From positions 1-64,000 of the forward strand of contig JAAVTG010000359.1 of assembly GCA_011947345.1 (NCBI GenBank): DNA of 64,000 nucleotides, written 5' to 3'. The DNA comes from Phytophthora quininea. Its lineage: Eukaryota; Oomycota; Peronosporomycetes; Peronosporales; Peronosporaceae. This document shows positions 53,479 through 63,867 of this stretch, piece after piece (position 1 is the first letter of the stretch; every line of letters begins with the position of its first letter). The translations under genes and the position numbers were made by a program. The notes under the pieces were generated by a model. It was not told the origin of the DNA. It ran no database searches and saw only the letters and a program-made list of their open reading frames with translations.

Positions 53479-55942
53479 ATGGACGGCCTCTTCGTCGCCT
53501 GGCAGCTCACAGCACTGGCTTCGGCACTGCTCTCCATCGCGGCCATGATCTTCTTTTTCGTCAAGTATCCCAGCACCAGAGTGCACCCGGGAAAGCTGCT
53601 CCTGTGCATCTTTCTCAGCGTCACCATTTCCAGCATCGCGCGAGTCGCTCTGCACGCGTGGTATATTGTGCTGGACCCGGACGAGTACAGAGGAGCGATC
53701 CCCGCCACCCTCAGTACAGTGGCCAACAAGGAACTTGGCCACCACGCAGGCACAATGGAGCGGTACGTGCCGTTTTTCTTCTGGTGCTATTTATTTTTCA
53801 GCACGTCGGGCACTTTGTGGTTCCTCATGCTGGCGATGAACTTGATCTTCTCGCTGTCGAACCCGTTCCTGCCTTTCAACGCTGACAACGTCGTGCACCA
53901 CATTTACGCGTGGCCAGTGTCAATTCTCTACTGCCTCGTGTTTCGATATATCCTGGGGAACTTCCAGTCGGACGTCACGGCCAATGCGATTCTCTACTTC
54001 GATCTGCCAGACTATCTCGTGTTCATCTACATTGCAGGGGCTCTTATCCAGGCGTGGAGACGGTCGCGAATACTGAAACCCATGCGCATGCAACGACGAG
54101 GAGGATGGCGAAGCGTATTTTGCCTTATCTGGGTGTGTTTGCACTGCACACACTCGCGTCTATGACGATTTACATCGTGCAGCTTGGAACGGCTTACGAC
54201 TCCATGACTACCAACGCGGTGGATCAGCTCTCGCTCGTGTTGGAGTCGCTGGCACTGTTCGCTCTCTTCTGTTACGATGCAGGCGTCTTCCGGGCAGTCT
54301 CAAGCTGGGCTGCCGACGACGGTAGCTCTATTGATCCAAGTCAGACCACACAGATTCAGGCGGGTGGCTCGACGCTCACGTCTACAGCCGGAGGTAGAGC
54401 ACCCAACGGCAATAACAGAGAAAAGATCGACGTGTCGAACAAGCTCCGTATGGACATTATGCGGTACATGTCGATGGGAATTATGAAGTCGATCGAGAAC
54501 GCAGACGCCATCGAGAAGGCTGCTGCGGGCAGCGTCAGCGGCGAATTTACGGGATCAGATACCGAAGCTGCTGCAATCGACATTGGCGACGGATACTCAA
54601 CAATCAGCTACAACGACTACAACCATGTCGAGAGCATGGGCGTCGTTGTCTACGGGCTAAAAGACTACAGTATGCTCAACTTTCGAGACTGCGCACCTAA
54701 AATCTTCCATCGCATCCGCGCACAGTTCAATATTGACCAGGACTTCTACAGGGAATCGTTCGACCCGACGAAGATCCTGAGCGAGCATGGATCGGAGGGC
54801 AAGAGCGGCAACATCTTCTACTTCACAGGTGCGGCAGAATATTTTGCTGAACGGCTGCACGGAGCTAATAAGTTGTGTACGTTTTGTGGTGAATCAGCGA
54901 ACAAGCAGTTTATGGTGAAAAGTGTGCCAAAGAAGAATTCGACACGCTGCGATCCATCTTGTACGTTGTGCCAGTCCTTATTAGCGAAAACAAAATGCTA
55001 ATGGTCATAAACGCTTCTGTCGCAGACCTCACTACCACGAATACTTGCAGTCAAATCCACAGTCGATGTTGTGTCGATATTTCGGCTGCCATTCGATCTC
55101 GCTGCCGATCGGGAAACGTCGAATGTACTTCGTCGTGATGCACAACTTGTTCAACGAAGGCCCTGTCGACCAGCGATACGATTTGAAGGGGAACCGAGAT
55201 CGACGGCAAGCAGTTAGCGCAGCGGATATCGAGAGTCTCGTCCAAGTCGCCAAGGAGAGGAAGCCGATCTCCCAGCTGCTGATGGACATCGATTTCCTCA
55301 AGATCAGCTCGGGCATCTCGTTGTCGTACGCCAACACAACCTTGCAGCAGGACCAACTGTGCAGCGACTTCGTGTTTCTCGCCAGTCGAGGCATCATCGA
55401 CTACAGCATTTTGCTCGGCGTTCGCTACGACGACCCTGAGAACCGCGAGACTCTCCAAGGTGGGCTTTCCTCGCACGACCAGAAGGAGCTCTACTACGTC
55501 GGGATCGTGGACATGCTGCAGCGTTACAACTGGCGCTGGACGGTGCAAAGGTGGTTTTGGGGCTGCTGTTGTGCAAAGATACCCATGACGTTAGTGCCGT
55601 GCCTCCTGACGAGTACGCTACACGGCTCTCGGACTTTGTGCGCGAGAAGCTGTTCGACGTATCCATGAGCTCCAATTCCCCACCCTGCGACAGGAAAATG
55701 AGCACAGGGAAGACAGCGGATCGAGTGCCAAGTCGTCTCGAGATCAGAGCTATTACAGTTGCAGATCTTCACAAGAACACAGTTCACAACAACAGAATCC
55801 CGTCCGAGCGGGTAGTTTTGATCGTAGTGATGTGCGATCCATCGACATGCAGCGCCTATCGGTGTTTTCTGCAGACCTAGGGGCATCGAGCCGTCGTCGT
55901 CGTCGTCATCACCTTCCGTCGCGTATTCGTCGGTGTGTATGA
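53479..55942 (+). CDS. GPCR-phosphatidylinositol phosphate kinase fusion (GPCR-PIPK)
   Basis: Starts MDGLFVAWQLTALASALLSIA. The first about 270 residues form seven membrane helices in a cAMP-receptor-like layout (GKLLLCIFLSVTISSIARVAL, FFFWCYLFFSTSGTLWF, YLVFIYIAGALIQAW, ILPYLGVFALHTLASM, LVLESLALFALFCYDAG). The C-terminal part is a PIPK domain: LNFRDCAPKIFHRIR, SGNIFYFT-ANKQFMVKSV (after intron 54829-54897), ILPHYHEYLQSNPQSMLCRYFG (after intron 54961-55025), RYDLKGNRDRR, MDIDFLKISSGISL, IIDYSILLGVRYD (catalytic Asp) and YYVGIVDMLQRYNW. Frame changes near 54095, 54935, 55550 and 55660 are all one-base losses. The tail to 55942 is Ser/Arg-rich. This fusion is a known oomycete (and slime-mould) signalling protein linking a receptor directly to PIP2 synthesis. 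Confidence 0.93.
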
Positions 55943-56005
55943 GCCCCAATTCCACGCCCCCAGCCACGACCTTCTTCGTCTGAAACATAATTTAATCGCC
56001 TTCAT

Positions 56006-56781
56006 TTACGCTTGTCGTCTCTCCTCTCGGTAGAAATCGCTCAGTCGAATTGCCAGCCTTGCTGGCTCAACCGGTGGCAAAGTGCCGGCGTTCATGGCCA
56101 TCTCTCTCGGGATCGGAGCGTACGCTGGTACTCCACTGGCCTTGGCGAGTTTGCACACGTTGGCCATCGCTCCAACCGACATTTCGTTCAGCAGGTCGGT
56201 CTCTGGTGGTGGAGTCGTCGCTGAGTTTCCAACTCTCGCAAGCGGTAACGCAGTACCGTCGCCACAGACCTGCGTCTTCTTCCACTGGTAGTAGTCCGAA
56301 AAGGGTTCTCCAGGCCTCAGGAAGGCAAAGTCGGGGTTGTCTCGCTCTCGGACCCGCGCGGTGGCTTCGAAGGCGTCACCATTGCGAGCCACGAACTCCA
56401 CGAGGCGGTCGATGCGGTTCTTGATGTCGAGAGGCACAGCGGTCGACGGCATGGGAAGGGGAGGAGGACGGAAGGGCCCGGGGCCGTCGAGATCGGCGGC
56501 GGCGGCCGCATTGGAATCCCTGGGACGGCATTGAAACTGGGGCCTGCGGGAGGCGGTTGGGAGCGCGCGACGGCAGCGATGGAAGCCAAGCGAGCGGCCT
56601 CCTTGGCGCGCGCGATGCGGTCCTGGAACTGCTGCTCCAACTGCGCCGACGACGGGGACCACGACCACCAGGCACCATACTGCGGACTTAAGCGAATGCC
56701 GTACAATACATGAACTCGAGTGCGACAGGCGTGGAGGATTCTATTGCTGTAGGTTTCCTGCTTGCCAAAGCTACCAAACAC
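56006..56781 (-). CDS. SURP (SWAP) domain protein, splicing-factor-like
   Basis: The ATG at 56781 (MFGSFGKQETYS) opens a Pro-rich N-terminus with YGAWWSWSPSSAQLEQQFQDRI and a helical segment, PPPPISTAPGP and so on. After a one-base loss near 56485 the SURP module is read: IKNRIDRLVEFVARNGDAFE, then ERDNPDFAFLRPGEPFSDYYQWK, the standard SURP order. A short conserved-looking C-terminus follows (LLNEMSVGAMANVCKLAK). SURP modules bind SF1 or other splicing partners. Start uncertain: the region before YGAWW is weak. Stop at 56006. Confidence 0.75.
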
Positions 56782-56785
56782 TCAT

Positions 56786-57945
56786 CTAGAAGTGACGGCC
56801 ATTGCACATCTGCGAGCTGGGACTCCACTCGCAGAAGAAGAGCAGACCGCAGAAACCTCGTTGGTTGAACAGTTGACAGAATGGCTGCGTGCGAGGGTAG
56901 TGCGGTTGAATCGGAGACGATGTGGGCGCAGTCGTGGGTGTCGCGGTCGTCGTGACCGGCGTCGTCGTCGTCGGTGCAGGCGTCGACGTCGAAGCAGAGG
57001 TCGACGAGTCCGGGGCCGTGTACGCCGTCAGCTGGATCGGGTAGTCGCCCGAGCAGTACTCGAACGGCGCCGAGGCCGTGATGGTCGCGCAGTCGGTCTG
57101 CGTCGTGGGGCCCTCGCTCGAAATGTTGGACGGCTTCTCGTAGCACGTACGGATCGAGGACAGACTGTTGTTGCCCTGCACCGACGAGCACAGCACAATA
57201 ATGTCGTGATCGTAGAGAGCTTCAATCTCTGCCAACATCGTCTGGGGTTCGTCCTGAGCGGCCCAAGCATTGATCTGCTCCGTCGCCGAGCTCAGTCGCT
57301 CCGCCGTGTTCAACGTGGCCGTGAAGTACGTGACGGCGGCCGAAATGTAGTCGTCGCCGTCGGCGTGGTAGCAGAGGCCGTGCTTCTGGAACTCGTGGTC
57401 GTAGATTTCGCACAGCGTATCGTAGGTCGAGTTCTGCGTGGCGTCGATCCACTTGTCGCCCATGGTGGCGAGCAGGTCGCTCTCGAGTAGAGCGAACTCG
57501 GCGGCATTGTAGGGAGCGTTCTCAACCGTCGAGTTGGGGTTGCAGCAGCTCACGTAGCCGTCGTCGTAGTTGGGCCACAGTCCATGGATCGTCAGCTCGC
57601 TCTTGACGCGGCTTTCAACACACGAGGTGCCGTTCGGGTAGACGTCGACGTTCTGGTGCGAGATGGTCTCATCGTAGCCCTCGAGCAGGTCGCGGCAGAA
57701 CTGCGGCATGAAGAGCTGCTCGAGCACCAGGTAGTCGAAGTCGCCGGGGTCTCGGTCTTGGCGAGGCAGGCAGCGTCCGAGGTCAAGCAAGTCTTGGACG
57801 GAGCCGAGCAAATATCGACGCACTGCGCGGTCGGGTCTGAGGCGAGCCATCCGCCGGCGTAGTTGGTGGCGGTTGCAGCAGCCGTCTTGAAGTCGGCAGC
57901 GAGCAGCGTGGAAGCGAGCAGGGCGGTAGCAAAGTTGGTGAACAT
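56786..57945 (-). CDS. Secreted ribonuclease T2, copy A
   Basis: A signal peptide (MFTNFATALLASTLLAADFKTAAA) precedes the T2 domain. Both active-site segments are present: CAS-I TIHGLWPNYDDG and CAS-II YDHEFQKHGLCY, each with its catalytic His, plus Cys residues at the expected spacing (CCNPNST, CEIYDHEF, CYEKPS). After the domain comes a Thr/Pro-rich stalk (STPAPTTTTPVTTTATPTT) and a Cys-rich end. One base is missing at about 57751 (C5 read as C4 in GAGACCCCGG); joined, the frame reads TETPGDFDYLVLEQL. Secreted T2 RNases of pathogens act in nutrient scavenging or apoplastic signalling. The end lies four bases from the SURP start. Confidence 0.88.
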
Positions 57946-59010
57946 TGTCGTTCGTTCTAGTGTCGTGTACTTCGGAGAAGTGAGAGCAACGAGGAGAATT
58001 GCCTTGTGGTTGCCATTGAGAGGAAGCGCCGTGTGCCGAGGGATCTTTCGCTAGCGTGCGCTGTCATTGATGCAAACGGAGGCGCCCTGCCCTCTGCACG
58101 CGAATGAAGCCGTGAACATCCGAGTTGTCCGCTCGTCGCCATCAAAACACCCGCAGTCCCCGGCTATGAGCTTCCAGCGCGTGCAGCTCCGTGACATGCA
58201 GAGGGAATGCTCGCCAATCGTCTCCATTGTGGGGATCATCAACGGCTTGATGTACGCGCGTGGAGGTCGAAGGCGGCGGCAAGTTGAGATGAACGCGTAT
58301 GCGAGCAATCAACCACAGCAACACCTCCCTATACACTGGCTGTAGTTGATCGAGTCTTCGATCGGTGCCAAACAAGTTCGGCTAGCCTCCCATGTTTGCT
58401 GCAATTCTCATTGCCGCCATTGACCGCGCCGCGGGAGCTGGGCAACGGCAACCGACCGCCGTTGATTGAGCATTGCACACGAAGGCTTTCGATGCGTGAT
58501 GTCGTGCGCTCGAGCGACTTGAATGAACCGCAGCAAGCGCATTCCTTGAGCTGCATTAATCTCTCCGTTATCCCGGTGCTTCGCCGTCGTCAAGAGGACT
58601 AAGTTTCAATGTGTGATGCGGATCGTTTCATCGGTCGAATGCAGCGGTCCGAGCTTTGGCTGTTAGAGAAGGGGGACACAAAGCATGCGGATATTGCCAC
58701 CTTCCAGCTGCAGCGCCTCCATTAGTCTTGACTGGACGGCAATGACGTTGACTCACCTGAGCTGAGACCGTCGTCCAAGTGCCACCAACTAACGATCCAA
58801 CCGTGGATCTTTCTCTCGACGACCAGGATGTGGCAGTCAGCGCGTTAGTGCCGGCGTGAGTTGCTCGGTCAACGCCACGTCGGCCGAGAGGGTAAGTGCA
58901 AGAGCTCGTCCTGCCCCCGTCTGGTTCCCGGCGCCTTCACCATCGCTGGGCTGAGGAACAACGTAATTTGCTCCCTCACGTCCAAACCGAGACCGCCCCC
59001 TCCCCGTCAA
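57946..59010. other. Intergenic region between divergent RNase T2 copies
   Basis: About 1.06 kb. The duplication does not extend into it: the sequence just upstream of each ATG differs. Short frames on both strands have no signal peptide or domain. Presumably holds both promoters. Confidence 0.4.
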
Positions 59011-59960
59011 ATGTCCACGATGTTCGCCAATTTCTTCGCCGCCCTGCTCGCTTCCACGCTGCTGGCTGCCGACTTCAGTCGGCTGCTGCAACCGCCACCA
59101 ACTACGCCGGCGGATGGCTCGCCTCAGACCCGACCGCGCAGTGCGTCGATATTTGCTCGGCTCCGTCCAAGACTTGCTTGACCTCGGACGCTGCCTGCCT
59201 CGCCAAGACCGAGACCCCGGCGACTTCGACTACCTGGTGCTCGAGCAGCTCTTCATGCCGCAGTTCTGCCGCGACCTGCTCGAGGGCTACGATGAGACCA
59301 TCTCGCACCAGAACGTCGACGTCTACCCGAACGGCACTCGTGTGTTGAAAGCCGCGTCAAGAGCGAGCTGACGATTCACGGACTGTGGCCCAACTACGAC
59401 GACGGCTACGTGAGCTGCTGCAACCCCAACTCGACGGTTGAGAACGATCCGTACAACGCCGCCGAATTCGCCTCGCGAGAGCACCTGCTCGCCACCATGG
59501 GCGACAAGTGGATCGACGCCACGCAGACTCGACCTACGATACGCTGTGCGAAATCTACGACCACGAGTTCCAGAAGCACGGCCTTTGCTACCACGCCGAC
59601 GGCGACGACTACATTTCGGCCGCCGTCACGTACTTCACGGCCACGTTGAACACGGCGGAGCGACTGAGCTCGGCGACGGAGCAGATCAATGCTTGGGCCG
59701 CGCAGTCGAACCCCAGACGATGTTGGCAGAGATTGAAGCTTCTACGATCACGACATTATTGTCTGTGCTCGTCGGTGCAGGGCAACAACAGTCTGTCCTC
59801 GATCCGTACGTGCTACGAGAAGCCGTCCAACATTTCGAGCGAGGGCCCCACGACGCAGACCGACTGCGCGACCATCACGGCGTCGACACCGTTCGCTCTT
59901 TGCTCGTCGGACTCTCCCATTTCGCTGACGGCTTACACGGCACCCACCTCGTCGGCGTAA
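59011..59960 (+). pseudogene. Ribonuclease T2, copy B, eroded
   Basis: An inverted copy of copy A starting at ATG 59011 or 59020 (MFANFFAALLASTLLAADF). Both CAS segments are recognisable (TIHGLWPNYDDG near 59373, YDHEFQKHGLCY near 59555), but the frame breaks at least six times (about 59075, 59215, 59337, 59525, 59705 and 59755). The break at 59215 is the same C-run as in copy A. Copy B has base substitutions throughout and stops at TAA 59958-59960 (TAYTAPTSSA), lacking the Thr/Pro-rich stalk and Cys-rich end. Some breaks may be base-calling errors, but their density exceeds that of neighbours. Confidence 0.75.
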
Positions 59961-60316
59961 GATTTTGTAAAGAGTGTCGTCTCAGTAGAAATGAACAAAG
60001 CTGGCACGGCAACTTGGGCCAGGGATCTAACGGCAACAACAATTTTGATGGCTGTAGAATGCACCTTGTCCAGTTGGATGCCAGCACTTTCCCATTCTCT
60101 CGATCTCGCACTCCGCACAATCGAAGCCGCCAAAAGACCCGCACGTGACTTCTGCTGGAATGGCGTCGCGACTTCTTCTGGTGCGTTTGGGAATTGTGTT
60201 GTCCGGCAGGAAAATACTCATGCAGGTTGCTTTAAAGCGCGCCTCGAGAGGGGAGCTTGAATTTCGCCAAGCCAAATGCTCTTGTCGGCGGTTCGTTCAG
60301 CGATCAACTGCGCTGA
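59961..60316. other. Intergenic region, RNase copy B to COX15
   Basis: About 355 bases. No coding or RNA feature recognised; the last part should be the COX15 promoter. Confidence 0.4.
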
Positions 60317-61830
60317 ATGTTGGCCAAAAGGTTTGCCTTGCCGCTCGGATGTCTTGTGTCGGATGAAAACCGTATTTGCTTGTCGGGAATGCAGCGCTAC
60401 TCAACATCCTGGACGTCGGATATGATGAAGAAAGCCAAATGCTCGATGAAGGACTCGCCGGTGTCGTGGTGGTTGTTTGGGACAGCAGGATTGGTGGCGG
60501 CGACGCTGACTGTGGGGGCGGCTGCTCGTCTTACGCGAGCAGGGGCGTCCATGTTGTACTGGAAACCGCACGCGTGGCACTCGCCCAAGACGGAGCGCGA
60601 ATGGCACGACGAGTTCGATGTCTATCGCGACTTTTGCTCGCGTTCGCAGCGTACCCCGATGGTACGTACAGCTCACATCGACACAATGCCGCACTTGGTT
60701 TCTTAATTCCGTTTCGTTGTTCAGACGCTTGAAGACTTCAAGCGCAATTACAAGTGGGAATCTGCCCACCGCATGCTGGGTCAACTAACGGCGATCACAT
60801 TCGTCGGTCCGTTCGCGTACTTGATGGCGAAGAAGCAACTTCCGATTTCAGCCCAAGCCCCGTTGGCGCTTGTCGCTACGCTCGGAGCCGCTCAGTTATA
60901 TGTCGGTCGTAAGATGGTGGTGGAAAATGTGGTCCCCGGCAGCCAAAAGCGCGACGAGGATGAGCAACCGACGTTCGAGGGAGCCACGTTCTTCCTTCCG
61001 GTTCATGTACGTCTGTCTTTTGCTTCTTGTGAATCTAGCGGTGATCTTAACGATGTGAAACATTGTAATGGACGTACGTTAGTCCGCGCTCTCGGTGGCC
61101 AACTTCTCTCTCCTGCTGTGGACGGGGCTTGGGATTATTTCTCCGGTGTCGAGAGCGATCACCGTGCGCGGACTCATGACCCCGGGGGTGCTGAGAGAAA
61201 TGGGGGAGGTGAGAAAGCACGTCTTGTACTTGACGGGGCTAGTGGCCAGCACCATGGTCGCTGGTTCGCTCGTGGCGGAGATCGACGGCGGCCGCGAGTT
61301 CCAGACGTTCCCCAAGATGGGCGATCGCTGGATCCCGCACGGTCTCTTCGAGCAAAAGGTGAGCAGTAACTTGGCCGACTGCTTTTCAACTGACTTAGCT
61401 GTCCTTCCAGCCTTGGCTTCGCAACTTCCATGACAATGTGGCGCTGGTGCAGCTCGACCACCGCCTCTTGGCGTTGGGGACGCTGGCAGCCTACACGGCG
61501 GTGTTCGTGAAAGCTCGTCGGGCCAGTGTCTGGTCGAACCTGCCGGAGGACGCTAAGCGGGCGTTGGCGTTGAGCCTGGTAGCTGCTGGCGGGCAGGTTG
61601 TTTTTTTTTGGTGTGTTGTTGCCTTTGTGGCTAATGGGGATCTGCTGCAGGTGTTTATGGGCGCCACGATGTTGGTGAACGAGGTGCCGACGTCGCTGGC
61701 GATGGTGCACCAGAGCGGGGCGGCGCTGGTGCTAGGTTCGTCGATGTGGGCGCTGCACTCGCTGCGCTTCGCCCGCCCTGGAGGGCTGGTGGGGGCTGCC
61801 GTCACCGCCGCGGCGACCAAGGTCACGTGA
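60317..61830 (+). CDS. Heme A synthase COX15, mitochondrial, five exons
   Basis: Exons 60317-60661, 60725-61006, 61083-61358, 61411-61596 and 61651-61830. The last intron (54 bases, 61597-61650) is a multiple of three without a stop, so an unspliced reading hides it. COX15 signatures: LTRAGASMLYWKP, EFDVYRDFC, TLEDFKRNYKWESAHRMLGQ (heme-ligand His), WIPHGLFEQKPWLRNFHDNVALVQLDHRLLA (His pair) and SLAMVHQSGAALVL (His). About eight membrane helices. The enzyme oxidises heme O to heme A for cytochrome oxidase in the inner membrane. ATG 60317 gives a basic presequence (MLAKRFALPLG); ATG 60389 is an alternative. Confidence 0.93.
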
Positions 61831-62021
61831 ATGCACCGGATCTGCGACGTGTGAGCTCTTGAAGTTTACGAGCAAATGCATTTTTATGACGCAAAATATG
61901 TTTTTGGCCAATGAACGGCGAGTTTATACCCGTGAATGCTTACCACTTTGCTGACGGAGACCAAGCTACTGCAGACGAACTGCTCATTCACCAACTCCCC
62001 ATAGAACCACCCTCGTTGTCC

Positions 62022-62890
62022 ATGAACCGCTGCATCGACCACACCCTGCTAAAGGTGAATCCGTCTACCGTATCGCTGAGCTCTATCGATATCTAACCAT
62101 CCCTGGGTGATCTTAGGCCGACGCCGAGCCGTCGCAGGTCAAGACGCTGTGCCAGGAAGCTGCCCAGTACTCCTTCATGTCGGTCTGCGTCAACTCATCG
62201 TACACTTCGCTAGCTCGCAAGGTGCGTCAGGCAAAAGTCTGCAACACTGACGAGATTTCGTAGCGCTGATTCTTTGAGGTGCCCGGTAGACGCTCGACGA
62301 GCTGGAGGGATCGACCCGCGTCAAGGTGTGCTGTGTGGTGGGCTTCCCGCTGGGCGCCATGAGCCCCGCGGCCAAAGCGTTCGAGGCCAAGGAGGCTCTT
62401 TCCGCCGGCGCGGAGGAGATCGACACGGTGATCAACGTCGGCCGCATGATCGCCGGCGAGCACGACTTTGTGCTGCGGGACATTGCCGCCGTCGTGAGCG
62501 TGTGCAAGGAGCGCGACGCCGTCAGCAAGGTCATCCTGGAGACGGCGCTGCTGACGACCGAGCAGCTTCGAAAGGCCAGCGAGCTGGCGATCGCTGCGGG
62601 CGCCGACTTTATCAAGACATCCACAGGTTTCTCCACGCGCGGTGAGTACTCTCGTCATTCACGAAGGGGTGGCCATAACTAAACTTGTTGCTATTGCTGC
62701 AGGAGCGAGCGAGGAGGACGTGAAGCTCATGGCCAGCATCGCCAAGCCCGCGGGAAAGCAAGTGAAGGCCAGTGGGGGCATCCGCTCGGCCGAGGACGCC
62801 AAGAAGATGATTGCAGCGGGAGCCACGCGTCTTGGCTGCAGCGCCGGCGTCAAGATCATGCAGGGCGAGACCAGCACGGACAACTATTAG
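62022..62890 (+). CDS. Deoxyribose-phosphate aldolase, four exons
   Basis: Exons 62022-62054, 62117-62221, 62290-62641 and 62703-62890. Starts [11 protein letters not shown], the family N-terminus. Class I aldolase landmarks are [48 protein letters not shown] (Schiff-base Lys) and [13 protein letters not shown] (second Lys). It cleaves 2-deoxyribose-5-phosphate to acetaldehyde and glyceraldehyde-3-phosphate in deoxynucleoside salvage, in the cytosol. An upstream in-frame ATG (61911) would add 37 residues without family support. 225 residues, usual length, no frame breaks. Confidence 0.95.
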
Positions 62891-63061
62891 AACATGGCTA
62901 CATTTTGACGATGTAATGTCATTTTCGTACTTAATATGGCATCGCTTTGTGATTGGTCAATCGCATGATCGCGTAATCGCTGGACGCTCAAAAGTGTCTC
63001 GTGTCGGTCTCCATTCTCCTATTGACGCAGTGTACAGCGGCAGCGAGCTCTTCCGTCGACC

Positions 63062-63867
63062 ATGTTCACCGGAATCATCGAGGAAATGGGCACGGTCGTG
63101 TCCATGCAGGAGCGGGACGACCTGCTGCTGTGGAACGGCGAGCGCGGCACCGGATTCGAGCTGGTGGTGCAGGTGCAGCTAGCTCTGGAGGGCGCCTACT
63201 TGGGCTGCAGCATCGCCATCAACGGCACGTGTCTGACGGCCACCAACATCGAGTCGGACCGCGTGGCCTTCGGCGTCGCGCCCGAGACGTACGTGGCAGT
63301 GCATTGAATGGACTTGCAGTCCTGTTAACCTCAGCTGACGGTGCTTTATCCGTTTTGACAGACTGCGCCGCACCAACTTAGGGGAGCTCAAGCCTGGCGA
63401 CAAGGTCAACGTCGAGCGCAGCATGGGCGTGGACGCGCGCAACAGCGGACACTTCGTGCAGGGCCACGTGGACGGTGTAGGCTCCATCTTGTCCTTCAGC
63501 CGGGAGGACGACTCGCTCTGGGTCAAGATTTCTACCGCCCCCGATCCTACGCGACATCGTGACCAAGGGCTACATCGCCATCGACGGTACCAGCCTCACA
63601 GTGTGCGAGGTGGACCGCAAGAGTGGCTGGTTCTCCATCATGCTCATCTCGCACACGCAGAACCACATTATCCTGCCGCTCAAGAAGGTGGGAGACCATG
63701 TCAACCTGGAGCCGGACGTGCTGGGCAAATACGCCGCGCGCTCCATGGGCGCCGTGCTCGAGCGGGTCGACACTGTGGAAAGCCAACTCAAACTCACGCA
63801 GCGCGCGACGGTAGCACTGGCCGTGGTGACTGCTGCGCTGGTTGGAGTCCTCGCTCTTCGGAAGTAG
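63062..63867 (+). CDS. Riboflavin synthase with C-terminal membrane helix
   Basis: Exon 1 63062-63288, intron 63289-63361, exon 2 from 63362. MFTGIIEEMGTV is the family start. Two lumazine-binding repeats: GCSIAINGTCLTAT in the first, GYIAIDGTSLTVCEVD in the second, with NVERSMGVDARNSGHFVQGHVDGVG between. The frame changes near 63548 (net two bases lost in GAGATC read as GATC), joining TAPE to ILRDIVTKG. After the catalytic part, a coil (ERVDTVESQLKLTQ) leads to VALAVVTAALVGVLALRK, a hydrophobic helix ending one residue before the stop: a tail-anchor arrangement not seen in soluble bacterial or yeast enzymes. It dismutates lumazine to riboflavin, as a trimer. Confidence 0.92.
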
